Counted from the stretch's first letter, positions 8,847 to 14,898 are shown. The stretch: 18,529 bases of DNA from Lachnospiraceae bacterium UBA7481 (GCA_002478505.1 DLOP01000085.1:4874-23402), one strand, 5' to 3'. The notes: generated from the letters alone by a model not told the origin. Numbers and translations: made by a program.

Positions 8847-9734
8847 TTAACTTACTGTTTCTTCTGCCGGTATGTCTGCCAGCGCCTGCACTGCTGCCTG
8901 TTCTTCTATCGTTCCCTGTACCTGCAGATCTGCGGCGTCCTGCACCGCATTCTCCGGCTGCCATGATGCTTCCGGGTTCTGTCCAATGCTTTCCGATGGT
9001 TCTATTTCTATCTTCTGCCCATCGGGATCCACTGCCTGATGATCTCTGTTATCGTCGATCTTTAAGATCTTTCCATCCCTGATGTGGATGACCTTGTCTC
9101 CAAATCCTGCCAGATAATTGTCATGGGTAACCATGACAAGCGTCTGGTTCCTCTTCCTGACGATCTTCTGGATCAGCTGCATGACTTCCAGCGAAGTATT
9201 GGAATCCAGATTTCCGGTGGGCTCATCCGCAAATATAATCTCCGGATTTACCACCAGTGCCCTTGCGATACCAACCCTCTGCTGCTGTCCGCCGGACATC
9301 TGTCCGGGCTTGTGCTTGATATATTTCGCAAGACCTACCATCTTTAACATCGCCGCCGCACGCTTCAGTCTTGTCTTTTTGTCCACTCCCTGAAACGTCA
9401 ATGGCAGCGCCACATTCTCCAATGCTGTCATATTGGGCAGCAGATTATAGGACTGAAAGATAAATCCTACATGCGCCTGCCTGAATACCACCAACTGACT
9501 CTCGCTTTTCTTCTCTATATGCTCCCCTGCAATGACAATCTCCCCTTTGGTCGGCTTCTCCAAACCAGCCAGCATATTTAACAATGTTGATTTACCGGAG
9601 CCGGAGGTTCCGACAATACAGCAGAACTCTCCCTTTTCTATAGTGAAATCTACACCATTTAACGCCCGCACCCTGTTTTCGCCGATCCGGTAGATCTTAT
9701 ACAGGTCTTTTACCCTGATCACCGGTTCCGCCAT
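8847..9734 (-). CDS. ABC transporter ATP-binding protein, MacB/LolD family, with long acidic C-terminal tail
   Basis: All ABC ATPase motifs are present: Walker A GTSGSGKST (42-50), Q-loop Q94, signature MSGGQ (146-150), Walker B IIFADE (166-171) and switch H204. The early VRALNGVDFTIEKGEF and the overall spacing fit the MacB/LolD subfamily that pairs with FtsX-type permeases. The nucleotide-binding domain is complete by about residue 226. The remaining 69 residues are an acidic, Gln/Ala-rich tail with no fold I recognise, which is longer than usual. It is the first gene of the transporter operon. The ATG at 9734 has only a distant SD-like AAAGG (about 13 nt away), so translation may be inefficient or the start may be regulated. 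Confidence 0.95.
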   Translation of the reverse strand: MAEPVIRVKDLYKIYRIGENRVRALNGVDFTIEKGEFCCIVGTSGSGKSTLLNMLAGLEKPTKGEIVIAGEHIEKKSESQLVVFRQAHVGFIFQSYNLLPNMTALENVALPLTFQGVDKKTRLKRAAAMLKMVGLAKYIKHKPGQMSGGQQQRVGIARALVVNPEIIFADEPTGNLDSNTSLEVMQLIQKIVRKRNQTLVMVTHDNYLAGFGDKVIHIRDGKILKIDDNRDHQAVDPDGQKIEIEPSESIGQNPEASWQPENAVQDAADLQVQGTIEEQAAVQALADIPAEETVS

Positions 9735-9758
9735 ATGTCATACCACGCCTTTCCTATT

Positions 9759-9788
9759 AGTTTCTTGTAGTTTCTTGTAGTTTCTTGG
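9759..9788 (-). repeat. Three tandem 10-bp repeats upstream of the ABC operon
   Basis: Three consecutive copies of AGTTTCTTGT (plus-strand reading; the third ends GG instead of GT) occupy 9759-9788. They end about 25 nt before the ATPase start. The period equals one turn of the helix, so identical sites would face the same side of the DNA, a layout used by some response regulators. They could also sit in the 5' leader of the mRNA. Confidence 0.75.
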
Positions 9789-10096
9789 GCTTTCCTTATT
9801 CGTTAATGCATTTAGTCAACCAAAAATTGCGTTTCAAAAAAATAATCTCTAAAACTTGTATCTGTATATCTTATTCTCCCGTCAACCAGCTTATCCCTCT
9901 TTTTAGACGGGCCGGACTGTTTATCCTTGAAATCTCCTAAGAAGCATTGGTCAACAATTTATATTACTATGTAAACCTAAATCCTATTTTAAACAAATAT
10001 CTAAAAATAGCAACCTTATTTTGCAAATTAATTCTTAAGAATGCATTAAAATACTATATTAGTTTGATAAAATATAACATATATTGCCATTTGATA

Positions 10097-10131
10097 TTGC
10101 TGTCCGGTGGTCCAACTGTCTTGCTGTCCGG
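10097..10131. repeat. 11-bp direct repeat, 24-bp period
   Basis: TTGCTGTCCGG occurs at 10097-10107 and again at 10121-10131. The unit and the bases between are much richer in GC than the surrounding DNA and lie just outside the left arm of the long palindrome. This suggests a compact repeat cassette of foreign or mobile origin. Confidence 0.7.
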
Positions 10132-10136
10132 CTTAC

Positions 10137-10221
10137 ATAACTCTTTGCTTGAAAATCTATGTTTCAAAAACATCATAAATGAAATCATTTTTGAAACATA
10201 GATTTTCAAGCTTCGAGTTAT
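10137..10221. repeat. Long palindrome (24-bp perfect arms, 17-nt loop)
   Basis: The left arm at 10147-10170 and the right arm at 10188-10211 are exact reverse complements over 24 bp, starting GCTTGAAAATC. After a 3-nt mismatch (10144-10146 against 10212-10214) a further 7 bp pair: ATAACTC (10137-10143) with GAGTTAT (10215-10221). The stem is AT-rich and has no T-tract on either side, so it is not a typical terminator. It could be a MITE-like element, a structured RNA, or a protein-binding or processing site. Confidence 0.85.
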
Positions 10222-10330
10222 ATAAACCTCGTTAGCAGAGCCAAATAGCGAATAATTAACAAAACTATAGAAGCTGAAATCTTAAAACCAAATACTATAA
10301 TAATTTGTTTTCCTTCTATCTTTTTTCATA

Positions 10331-10359
10331 ATTATATCATTTTTTAAACCATATGTAAA
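10331..10359 (-). promoter_or_regulatory. Near-consensus leftward promoter facing the palindrome
   Basis: On the minus strand TTTACA (10354-10359) and TATAAT (10331-10336) are separated by exactly 17 bp, which is almost the sigma-A consensus. No gene follows closely. Transcription would run through the palindrome at 10137-10221 and on toward the ABC operon nearly 600 nt away. It may drive a small RNA or a long mRNA leader. An AT-rich background makes chance matches possible. Confidence 0.55.
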
Positions 10360-10528
10360 TTGTTTTTTCAATGCACTTTGTGTCATAGTTTGCGGTGGGA
10401 TTTCAAATTATAATAAATATAGGAGTTCAGAAACTTTGCTATAGATGCGGCTTCACAAAACATTATACAAAGGCTTTGATAAATAAACTCTTTTTATAAA
10501 ATTTATAAGAAAGCTGAGAAGAACCATT

Positions 10529-10723
10529 ATGAATAAATTTGTTGTTACGCCAAAAGAAGATAAAACGGTTACCATGACAATTCGTATCGATAAAAAATTA
10601 CAGGAGCAATATAATGAACTTTCTGCCAAAACCAATCATTCCAGAAATGAATTAATTGGAATGGCGCTGCAATATGCACTTGATAATATGGAAATTGTAG
10701 AAAATAGGAATCGTAACGATTAA
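10529..10723 (+). CDS. Small ribbon-helix-helix (CopG/Arc-like) DNA-binding protein
   Basis: This 64-residue protein has a beta strand (KTVTMTIRIDKKL, about 12-24), a first helix (about 23-34) and a second helix beginning SRNELIGMALQYAL (about 38-51). This is the classic ribbon-helix-helix pattern of Arc/CopG/MetJ-type repressors and of many antitoxins. It would act as a dimer with the strand inserted in the DNA major groove. No toxin-like gene lies beside it; the following gene is a convergent TetR regulator, so it is an orphan here. The SD is weak (GAGAAG, 7 nt before ATG). A TATAAT lies at 10409-10414 on this strand but lacks a good -35. Confidence 0.8.
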   Translation: MNKFVVTPKEDKTVTMTIRIDKKLQEQYNELSAKTNHSRNELIGMALQYALDNMEIVENRNRND

Positions 10724-10761
10724 ACCTCTTGCCGGTCTGAGTGTTGCCGACAGAAACGTCC

Positions 10762-11289
10762 TTAAATTATTTTACTTCCATCTTCCATAACCCGCCAAAA
10801 TATCCGTACCATTTCATCCGGCGATTCCTTAAACCCACGTCTGACCCATTCATCCAATAATCCAAAGAGACCATAGGAATAAAATCGTGCCCGATAGCAT
10901 TCTGTAGCATCTGCACCGCACGGCGGCATCATAATCTGATAAAAAGCATCATAAACAGCTGACTGCATATCAGCTGAATACACTACCTGCAAAATATGTT
11001 TAATTTCATAATTGAATTGAAAGAAATCCTCTGCATTATCAGGTGTAAATCGACTGCGGACTGCAAGAGAATGTTCATCTGACCAGCGATTCCATAATAG
11101 AATAAACTTAAAAGTCAGAACTTCACTCTTGTTAGAAAAATTTCGGAACCATGTTGAACGATTAACCCCAGCTTCCTCAGCCATTTCATTGATTGATATT
11201 TTATCAAACGGCTTCTCTCTCATAAGCCGTATCAGTGCATCTGACAGACACTCTTTTAAAAATTCGGTTGTTTTTGTTCCACGGCCCAC
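10762..11289 (-). CDS. TetR/AcrR family transcriptional regulator (divergent from the DegV gene)
   Basis: The 175-residue protein has an N-terminal TetR DNA-binding domain with helix-turn-helix at about residues 33-58 (INEMAEEAGVNRSTWFRNFS), followed by a helical ligand/dimer domain. The start codon is GTG at 11289 with a good SD (GAGGTGA). Size is near the lower end for TetR proteins. The gene is divergent from the DegV-thioesterase pair, and two palindromes built on GCAAC/GTTGC lie in the 180-bp gap, one of them at the expected transcription start of the DegV gene. This suggests it represses that pair and probably itself. Its ligand could be a fatty acid or acyl derivative, which is inference from context only. 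Confidence 0.9.
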   Translation of the reverse strand: MGRGTKTTEFLKECLSDALIRLMREKPFDKISINEMAEEAGVNRSTWFRNFSNKSEVLTFKFILLWNRWSDEHSLAVRSRFTPDNAEDFFQFNYEIKHILQVVYSADMQSAVYDAFYQIMMPPCGADATECYRARFYSYGLFGLLDEWVRRGFKESPDEMVRIFWRVMEDGSKII

Positions 11290-11307
11290 AATTCACCTCA
11301 TAAGAAA

Positions 11308-11331
11308 GCAACTTTATTGCCTAAAAGTTGC
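11308..11331. promoter_or_regulatory. Candidate TetR operator near the tetR start
   Basis: GCAACTTT (11308-11315) and AAAGTTGC (11324-11331) are perfect 8-bp inverted arms with an 8-bp centre. The site lies 19 bp upstream of the TetR GTG and shares its GCAAC/GTTGC core with the palindrome at 11382-11397, as expected for autoregulation. Confidence 0.5.
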
Positions 11332-11348
11332 AAATAAAAGTAAGTTCC

Positions 11349-11376
11349 TTGTATTATCTGAAAAATTATATATAAT
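11349..11376 (+). promoter_or_regulatory. Probable promoter of the DegV-thioesterase operon
   Basis: TTGTAT (11349-11354) and a perfect TATAAT (11371-11376) are 16 bp apart, placing the transcription start near 11383, directly in the palindrome at 11382-11397. The leader to the DegV ATG would be about 85 nt. Confidence 0.6.
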
Positions 11377-11381
11377 AAAAA

Positions 11382-11397
11382 TGCAACTATCGTTGCA
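11382..11397. promoter_or_regulatory. Candidate TetR operator at the DegV transcription start
   Basis: TGCAAC-TATC-GTTGCA is a perfect palindrome with 6-bp arms, just downstream of the -10 box. A bound repressor would block RNA polymerase. The shared half-site with 11308-11331 supports one regulator acting on both. Confidence 0.55.
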
Positions 11398-11469
11398 AAT
11401 AGCGCACTTTGTTTCTTTTTAAATTATAGAAGCAAAAATAGCGTACGTCAATACAACAGGGAGAAGAAT

Positions 11470-12336
11470 ATGGCAAAGATAAAAATTTCGACCGATTCCA
11501 CAGCGGATATTCCTAAAAAATATCGCGAGGAGCTTAATATCAGCGTGTTGCCGTTAACGGTTATCACAGAAGACGAAAAAGAATACCGTGACGGTATAGA
11601 TATAACTCCAGTAGAGTTCTATCGCATTATTGATGCATCTTCAAAACTTCCCATGTCCTCCCAAGTAGCATCGTCGTTATATATCCGGTTATATGAGGAA
11701 ACATGGGCCGCCGGATATACCGATCTGATCCACACTACTCTCAATTCTAAAGGCTCCGGAACATATCAAGCGGCAATCTTAACAAAAACACTGTTTTTTG
11801 AAGAACACCCTGATGCTAAAAAGAATTTTCACATTCACATCATCGACTCAATGACATACAGCATGACATACGGAATACCAGTTATAGAAGCCGCGCAAAT
11901 GGTACAATTAGGCGCATCGGTTGAAGAAATCATTGAACATATTACAGAATGGCTTGCCCATACACGTCCTTTGTTTGTACCACTGAATTTGAGATGCGTG
12001 AAGAAATCCGGGCGTATATCGCCCGCAGCAGCTTTTGTTGGAGAGGCTATCGGCTTGAAACCTATGATCACTTTTGAAAATGGGGACGCAAAGATTATCA
12101 GGAAGATAAGAGGTGAACAAAAGGCAATCTCCACCCTTGTAGACATCTGTTTAAAAGAGCGAAAGCCAGGCAGTAATTACGCTATCGTCTATGGCAATAA
12201 CACGAAAGCATATGAACAGCTAAAAGATGCGTGTGCCCAAGTGATGGATCAGCCACCGTTGACAGATTATGAGGTGGGTTGTGTAATCGCAATCAACACC
12301 GGCCCCAACATGATTGGAATTATCTATCGTACATAA
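11470..12336 (+). CDS. DegV family protein (fatty-acid-binding, FakB-like)
   Basis: The 288-residue length and motifs fit the DegV family: STDSTADIP (7-15) at the N-terminus, VLPLTV, MSSQVA, KGSGTYQAA and the late KKSGRISPAAAFVGEAIGLKPM. DegV proteins bind a long-chain fatty acid in a deep pocket; some (FakB) present it to the kinase FakA for phosphorylation and entry into phospholipid synthesis. No FakA partner is present in the window. The ATG has a good SD (GGGAG, 6-nt gap). The next gene is an acyl-ACP thioesterase, which releases free fatty acids, so the pair makes metabolic sense. Family is sure; whether it is a true FakB is not. Confidence 0.94.
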   Translation: MAKIKISTDSTADIPKKYREELNISVLPLTVITEDEKEYRDGIDITPVEFYRIIDASSKLPMSSQVASSLYIRLYEETWAAGYTDLIHTTLNSKGSGTYQAAILTKTLFFEEHPDAKKNFHIHIIDSMTYSMTYGIPVIEAAQMVQLGASVEEIIEHITEWLAHTRPLFVPLNLRCVKKSGRISPAAAFVGEAIGLKPMITFENGDAKIIRKIRGEQKAISTLVDICLKERKPGSNYAIVYGNNTKAYEQLKDACAQVMDQPPLTDYEVGCVIAINTGPNMIGIIYRT

Positions 12337-12477
12337 ACCCCAAATGGTATGATTATTTATTTGCATATTGATATGGGGACATAATTTCATGTATTTGACT
12401 AATGCTGAATGTTGTGAGAAGATGAAGTTTGAAACACATAGAAGTATACAGATTATTAGAAAGGCACGGATATTACT

Positions 12478-13197
12478 ATGATTTATACAGAAATCTATCA
12501 ACCGAGAATATCTGATTATGATCGTAACGGAAAGCTGTCCTATGAAGCAATCCTACAAATTTTAGAAACCGCCGGCAGCCATCATTCTAACAGCGTCGGT
12601 GATCATGTTATTGAGGGCAGCCAGCGCGGAATTGCATGGATTCTGTCCGCATGGCGGGTTCAGATTCTGCACCGCACGAATAGCAAAGAGAATTTATATA
12701 TTGCGACATGGGCACACGGGAAAGCACCGGCAAGTGTAGTTTACAGAGACTTTGTTCTATCTGACCAAAATGGGAATGAAATGATTCGGGCCGAAGCAAA
12801 ATTTGCACTTCTTGACCTCGCATCAGGCAGACTGACCCGTATCACCGAAGATCTTTTCGCTTCCTATCAGCCGGAAGATAAAATCATATTTGACACATCA
12901 ACGCCAAAACTTCAAATCCCTGAGGAGTTTGATTCCGAACAAATGATTACCCTGCGAAGAAGCGATATTGATTTTAACGGTCATGTACATAATACCCGCT
13001 ATTTAGATTTTGCAATGGAAGTTCTGCCTGAAGCAATCCATGGGATACATGATGTCAGTGAAATTCATATCAACTATAGAAAACCCGTCAAAGAGGGATC
13101 AATGATCACAGTGAAAAGAACCACTACCGAAACCAGTCACATAGTTTGTATTTATAGCAACACTGAACTTTGTACACTAATAGAAATTCTGTTTTGA
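12478..13197 (+). CDS. Acyl-ACP thioesterase (FatA-like double hot-dog)
   Basis: This 239-residue protein fits the bacterial acyl-ACP thioesterase family (PF01643): two hot-dog halves, the first beginning with YEAILQILETAGSHH and the second with the active-site segment DIDFNGHVHNTRYLDF (165-180), whose D-x-N-x-H-x-x-N layout matches the catalytic motif of FatA-type enzymes. It hydrolyses acyl-ACP to free fatty acid and ACP in the cytosol. The start at 12478 has only a distant SD-like GAAAGG. A 19-codon frame (12422-12481) ends in an ATGA overlap with this start, so coupling is possible. It follows the DegV gene by 141 nt with no terminator seen, so co-transcription is likely. Confidence 0.92.
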   Translation: MIYTEIYQPRISDYDRNGKLSYEAILQILETAGSHHSNSVGDHVIEGSQRGIAWILSAWRVQILHRTNSKENLYIATWAHGKAPASVVYRDFVLSDQNGNEMIRAEAKFALLDLASGRLTRITEDLFASYQPEDKIIFDTSTPKLQIPEEFDSEQMITLRRSDIDFNGHVHNTRYLDFAMEVLPEAIHGIHDVSEIHINYRKPVKEGSMITVKRTTTETSHIVCIYSNTELCTLIEILF

Positions 13198-13239
13198 GTA
13201 TATCATCTTTAAATCACCGCAATACCCAAACCTGCAGGC

Positions 13240-13264
13240 AATCAATTCGTTCCAGTAATTGATT
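13240..13264. terminator. Inverted repeat between convergent genes, possible bidirectional terminator
   Basis: AATCAATT (13240-13247) pairs perfectly with AATTGATT (13257-13264) around a 9-nt loop, between the thioesterase and EFR1 stop codons. The stem is AT-only apart from one GC pair and has no long T-tract, so the call is weak and rests mostly on position. Confidence 0.35.
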
Positions 13265-13267
13265 TAT

Positions 13268-14104
13268 TCACTGCGCATCCTCTGAATCTTTCATCAGGTC
13301 TGCTGCCATGATATGGGGATTATGGTATCTGGTTCGCTTTTCCGGCAGGCCTAGTCTTCTGGTGATGATGTTGTTCAGCTTGATATACGCGTCCGGCGTT
13401 TTGAATTGAATCGCCTTTGTAGGGCAATATACCACGCACGCATTGCAGCCTTCGCAGGCATGATTCCAGACAGGGCGCTTATCCCGGAAGGTAATATTTT
13501 TACACGGACAGACTTTGCGGCAGACTTCACACCCGACACAAGCGTCCGATACGTAAAAGCCTTTATCATATTCCTGATGAATATTCAGGAAGGGTGTCAT
13601 CATTTTGGGATATAGGAATTTTGAAATTGGCGACATTTTGGGATATCTTCTCCTCTTTCTGCCAGCGATTTCTTTTCCGATTTTTTGGGCTTTCCTTTCG
13701 GCAATCGGCACCATGATCTTCGCAGGCGGAAACGGCTCATAGGCAATACATTGGCTTGCCACGCAGCGCAAAGCTTTTCCATAGTGAAGACATGTGCCTT
13801 TTTCATGCAAAGCGGTGTTGATTGTTTCAAAACACCTGCCATGTACGGCAATATAGGTAGCCACCATGAAGGTATATGCCTGAGGGTTGATTGTCAGTTT
13901 CGAGACAAACTCCTTTACGGTTTTCGGAACATCCCACTCGTAGACGGGACAGACGAAACCAATCATTTCCGCTGTTGCAGCAGAAACGCCTGCCGGATCG
14001 TTCCCCATGGAAACCAATCTTGCACCATTCATTTCCTTGGCAATGATTTGCGCGGTTCTCAGGCTGTTTCCTGTACCACTGAAATAAAAAATCACTTTAT
14101 CCAT
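13268..14104 (-). CDS. EFR1 family flavodoxin/ferredoxin fusion
   Basis: The 278-residue protein joins a flavodoxin-like domain (FMN phosphate loop FSGTGNS at 8-14, about 1-150) to a C-terminal 2x[4Fe-4S] ferredoxin. The first cluster uses C189, C192, C195 and C199, and the second C217, C220, C223 and C227. This is the EFR1 arrangement common in Clostridia, likely a cytosolic electron carrier whose partner is unknown. I chose the ATG at 14104, which has CGGAG upstream and begins at the first flavodoxin strand (MDKVIFYFSG). A longer frame to 14176 adds 24 residues that run through the promoter region and is unlikely. It is divergent from a TetR gene and shares its regulatory region. Confidence 0.94.
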   Translation of the reverse strand: MDKVIFYFSGTGNSLRTAQIIAKEMNGARLVSMGNDPAGVSAATAEMIGFVCPVYEWDVPKTVKEFVSKLTINPQAYTFMVATYIAVHGRCFETINTALHEKGTCLHYGKALRCVASQCIAYEPFPPAKIMVPIAERKAQKIGKEIAGRKRRRYPKMSPISKFLYPKMMTPFLNIHQEYDKGFYVSDACVGCEVCRKVCPCKNITFRDKRPVWNHACEGCNACVVYCPTKAIQFKTPDAYIKLNNIITRRLGLPEKRTRYHNPHIMAADLMKDSEDAQ

Positions 14105-14119
14105 ATCTATCTCCGTTTC

Positions 14120-14134
14120 TAATGTGACACACTT
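14120..14134. promoter_or_regulatory. Operator-like box, copy 1 (EFR1 side)
   Basis: TAATGTGACACACTT matches copy 2 at 14191-14205 in 13 of 15 bases and lies downstream of the EFR1 promoter -10, in its leader. It also overlaps the first bases of the rightward -35. Related AAATGTGACAG occurs at 14212-14222. A TetR-type regulator bound here could control both genes. Confidence 0.45.
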
Positions 14135-14161
14135 GTAACTTCCTGATTTTAATAATATAAT
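14133..14161 (+). promoter_or_regulatory. Promoter of the TetR gene at 14233
   Basis: TTGTAA (14133-14138) and perfect TATAAT (14156-14161) have an ideal 17-bp spacing. The start would fall near 14168, giving a leader of about 65 nt that contains two operator-like boxes. Confidence 0.65.
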
Positions 14162-14180
14162 ACAGGAAACCCGCATGCAA
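14152..14180 (-). promoter_or_regulatory. Promoter of the EFR1 gene, overlapping the TetR promoter
   Basis: On the minus strand TTGCAT (14175-14180) and TATTAT (14152-14157) are 17 bp apart. The -10 boxes of the two promoters overlap, so polymerases would compete for the same DNA. Confidence 0.6.
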
Positions 14181-14190
14181 TAGCGGGCAG

Positions 14191-14205
14191 TAATGTGTTA
14201 CACTT
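14191..14205. promoter_or_regulatory. Operator-like box, copy 2 (TetR side)
   Basis: TAATGTGTTACACTT contains the palindrome GTGTTACAC and repeats copy 1 with two differences. It sits in the leader of the TetR gene, just upstream of the EFR1 -35. It is a good candidate for the binding site of the neighbouring regulator. Confidence 0.5.
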
Positions 14206-14232
14206 TCATCTAAAATGTGACAGGAGAACCTT

Positions 14233-14784
14233 ATGAATACAACAAATTGGAAAATTGCGGAACAGTCAAAACAGAAGATGGTACGAGCCTTATTGACCTT
14301 AATGGAGCAGTATGACTACAAGGAGATTACGATCACACAAATCACACAGGAGGCACAACTCTCAAGGAAAACATTTTATCGTCTGTTTTCTGAGAAAGAC
14401 AAAATTTTAGCTTTATTTTTTGAGGGATTGTTTCAGGAATGCTTTACGCAGATCAAGGTGCTTAAGGTACAGCATTATTGGGATGTGGTACAGTTGTATT
14501 TCGATTTTTGGGAAGAACGGAAAGATTTACTTTCTTTATTGCAAAAAAACAACTTGCTCCAGCGTGTATTTGAGCAATCTTATCAATACTCCATGCAGAT
14601 CTTTGAATTTGTCCGTTCAAAAGAGATCGCGGATTCCCTTTCGCTTCCCCTTCCCTATATGTTAGCATATAGCGTAGGCGGTATGCACAGTATGTTGCTG
14701 AAATGGGTAGAAAACGATATGACCATCCCATCTGCTGAGCTGATTTCAAAACTGAAAACCGGATTTATGTCTGATACCATCTAA
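14233..14784 (+). CDS. TetR/AcrR family transcriptional regulator (divergent from EFR1)
   Basis: The 183-residue protein has a TetR DNA-binding domain with helix-turn-helix at about 33-59 (ITITQITQEAQLSRKTFYRL), followed by an all-helical C-terminal domain of the type seen in dihydroxyacetone-kinase regulator-like TetR proteins. The start has a strong SD (AGGAG, 6 nt gap). It is divergent from the EFR1 gene, with overlapping promoters and repeated operator-like boxes between, which suggests control of EFR1 and of itself. It is followed by a hairpin terminator. Family is firm; its signal is unknown. Confidence 0.92.
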   Translation: MNTTNWKIAEQSKQKMVRALLTLMEQYDYKEITITQITQEAQLSRKTFYRLFSEKDKILALFFEGLFQECFTQIKVLKVQHYWDVVQLYFDFWEERKDLLSLLQKNNLLQRVFEQSYQYSMQIFEFVRSKEIADSLSLPLPYMLAYSVGGMHSMLLKWVENDMTIPSAELISKLKTGFMSDTI

Positions 14785-14785
14785 G

Positions 14786-14813
14786 GAAGCGCTGATTTAA
14801 TCAGTGCTTCTTT
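14786..14813 (+). terminator. Rho-independent terminator after the TetR gene
   Basis: GAAGCGCTGA (14786-14795) pairs with TCAGTGCTTC (14801-14810), with one G-T wobble, around a TTTAA loop and is followed by TTT. It begins two bases after the stop codon. The T-tract is short, so efficiency may be moderate. Confidence 0.7.
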
Positions 14814-14827
14814 AGACAAAATAAAAA

Positions 14828-14898
14828 AGCAGGTGATGGGAATCGAACCCACGTGTTCAGCTTGGAAGGCTGACATTCTACCATTGAACTACACCTGC
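14828..14898 (-). tRNA. tRNA-Gly (anticodon TCC)
   Basis: The minus strand folds into a full cloverleaf. The acceptor GCAGGTG pairs with CACCTGC, and the anticodon stem TCAGC/GCTGA holds the loop CTTCCAA (anticodon TCC). The T-loop is TTCGATT and the discriminator is T, as expected for glycine. CCA is not encoded. A T-rich run follows the 3' end and may assist termination. It is the second gene of a tRNA pair, 29 nt after tRNA-Pro. Confidence 0.97.

Larger units (their letters stand above)
9789..10528. other. Gene-poor AT-rich intergenic stretch
   Basis: About 740 bases hold no convincing protein gene. An 84-codon plus-strand frame at 9947-10201 is AT-rich, has no Shine-Dalgarno and runs through the palindrome. 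What the region does hold is listed separately: the direct repeat at 10097-10131, the long palindrome at 10137-10221 and a leftward promoter at 10331-10359. A short inverted repeat, CCCGTC (9878-9883) and GACGGG (9906-9911), is also present but too weak to name. The stretch may be the remains of a lost gene or small mobile element, a long 5' leader for the ABC operon, or a non-coding RNA locus. Confidence 0.6.

Noticed and set aside
9759..9788. Three tandem repeats as a CRISPR array
   Set aside because: Units are 10 bp with no spacers, and no cas genes are present.
9878..9911. Short inverted repeat CCCGTC / GACGGG
   Set aside because: Six-base arms separated by 22 bases are expected by chance at this length; no supporting context.
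9947..10201. 84-codon plus-strand frame through the palindrome
   Set aside because: No Shine-Dalgarno, very AT-rich composition, and much of it is the palindrome arms and direct repeat read as codons. It resembles no protein I know.
10137..10221. Palindrome as an ordinary rho-independent terminator
   Set aside because: The stem is AT-rich, far longer than usual, has no T-tract on either strand and is remote from any gene end.
14105..14176. Longer N-terminus for the EFR1 protein
   Set aside because: It would run through both promoters; the ATG at 14104 has its own SD and begins exactly at the flavodoxin fold.
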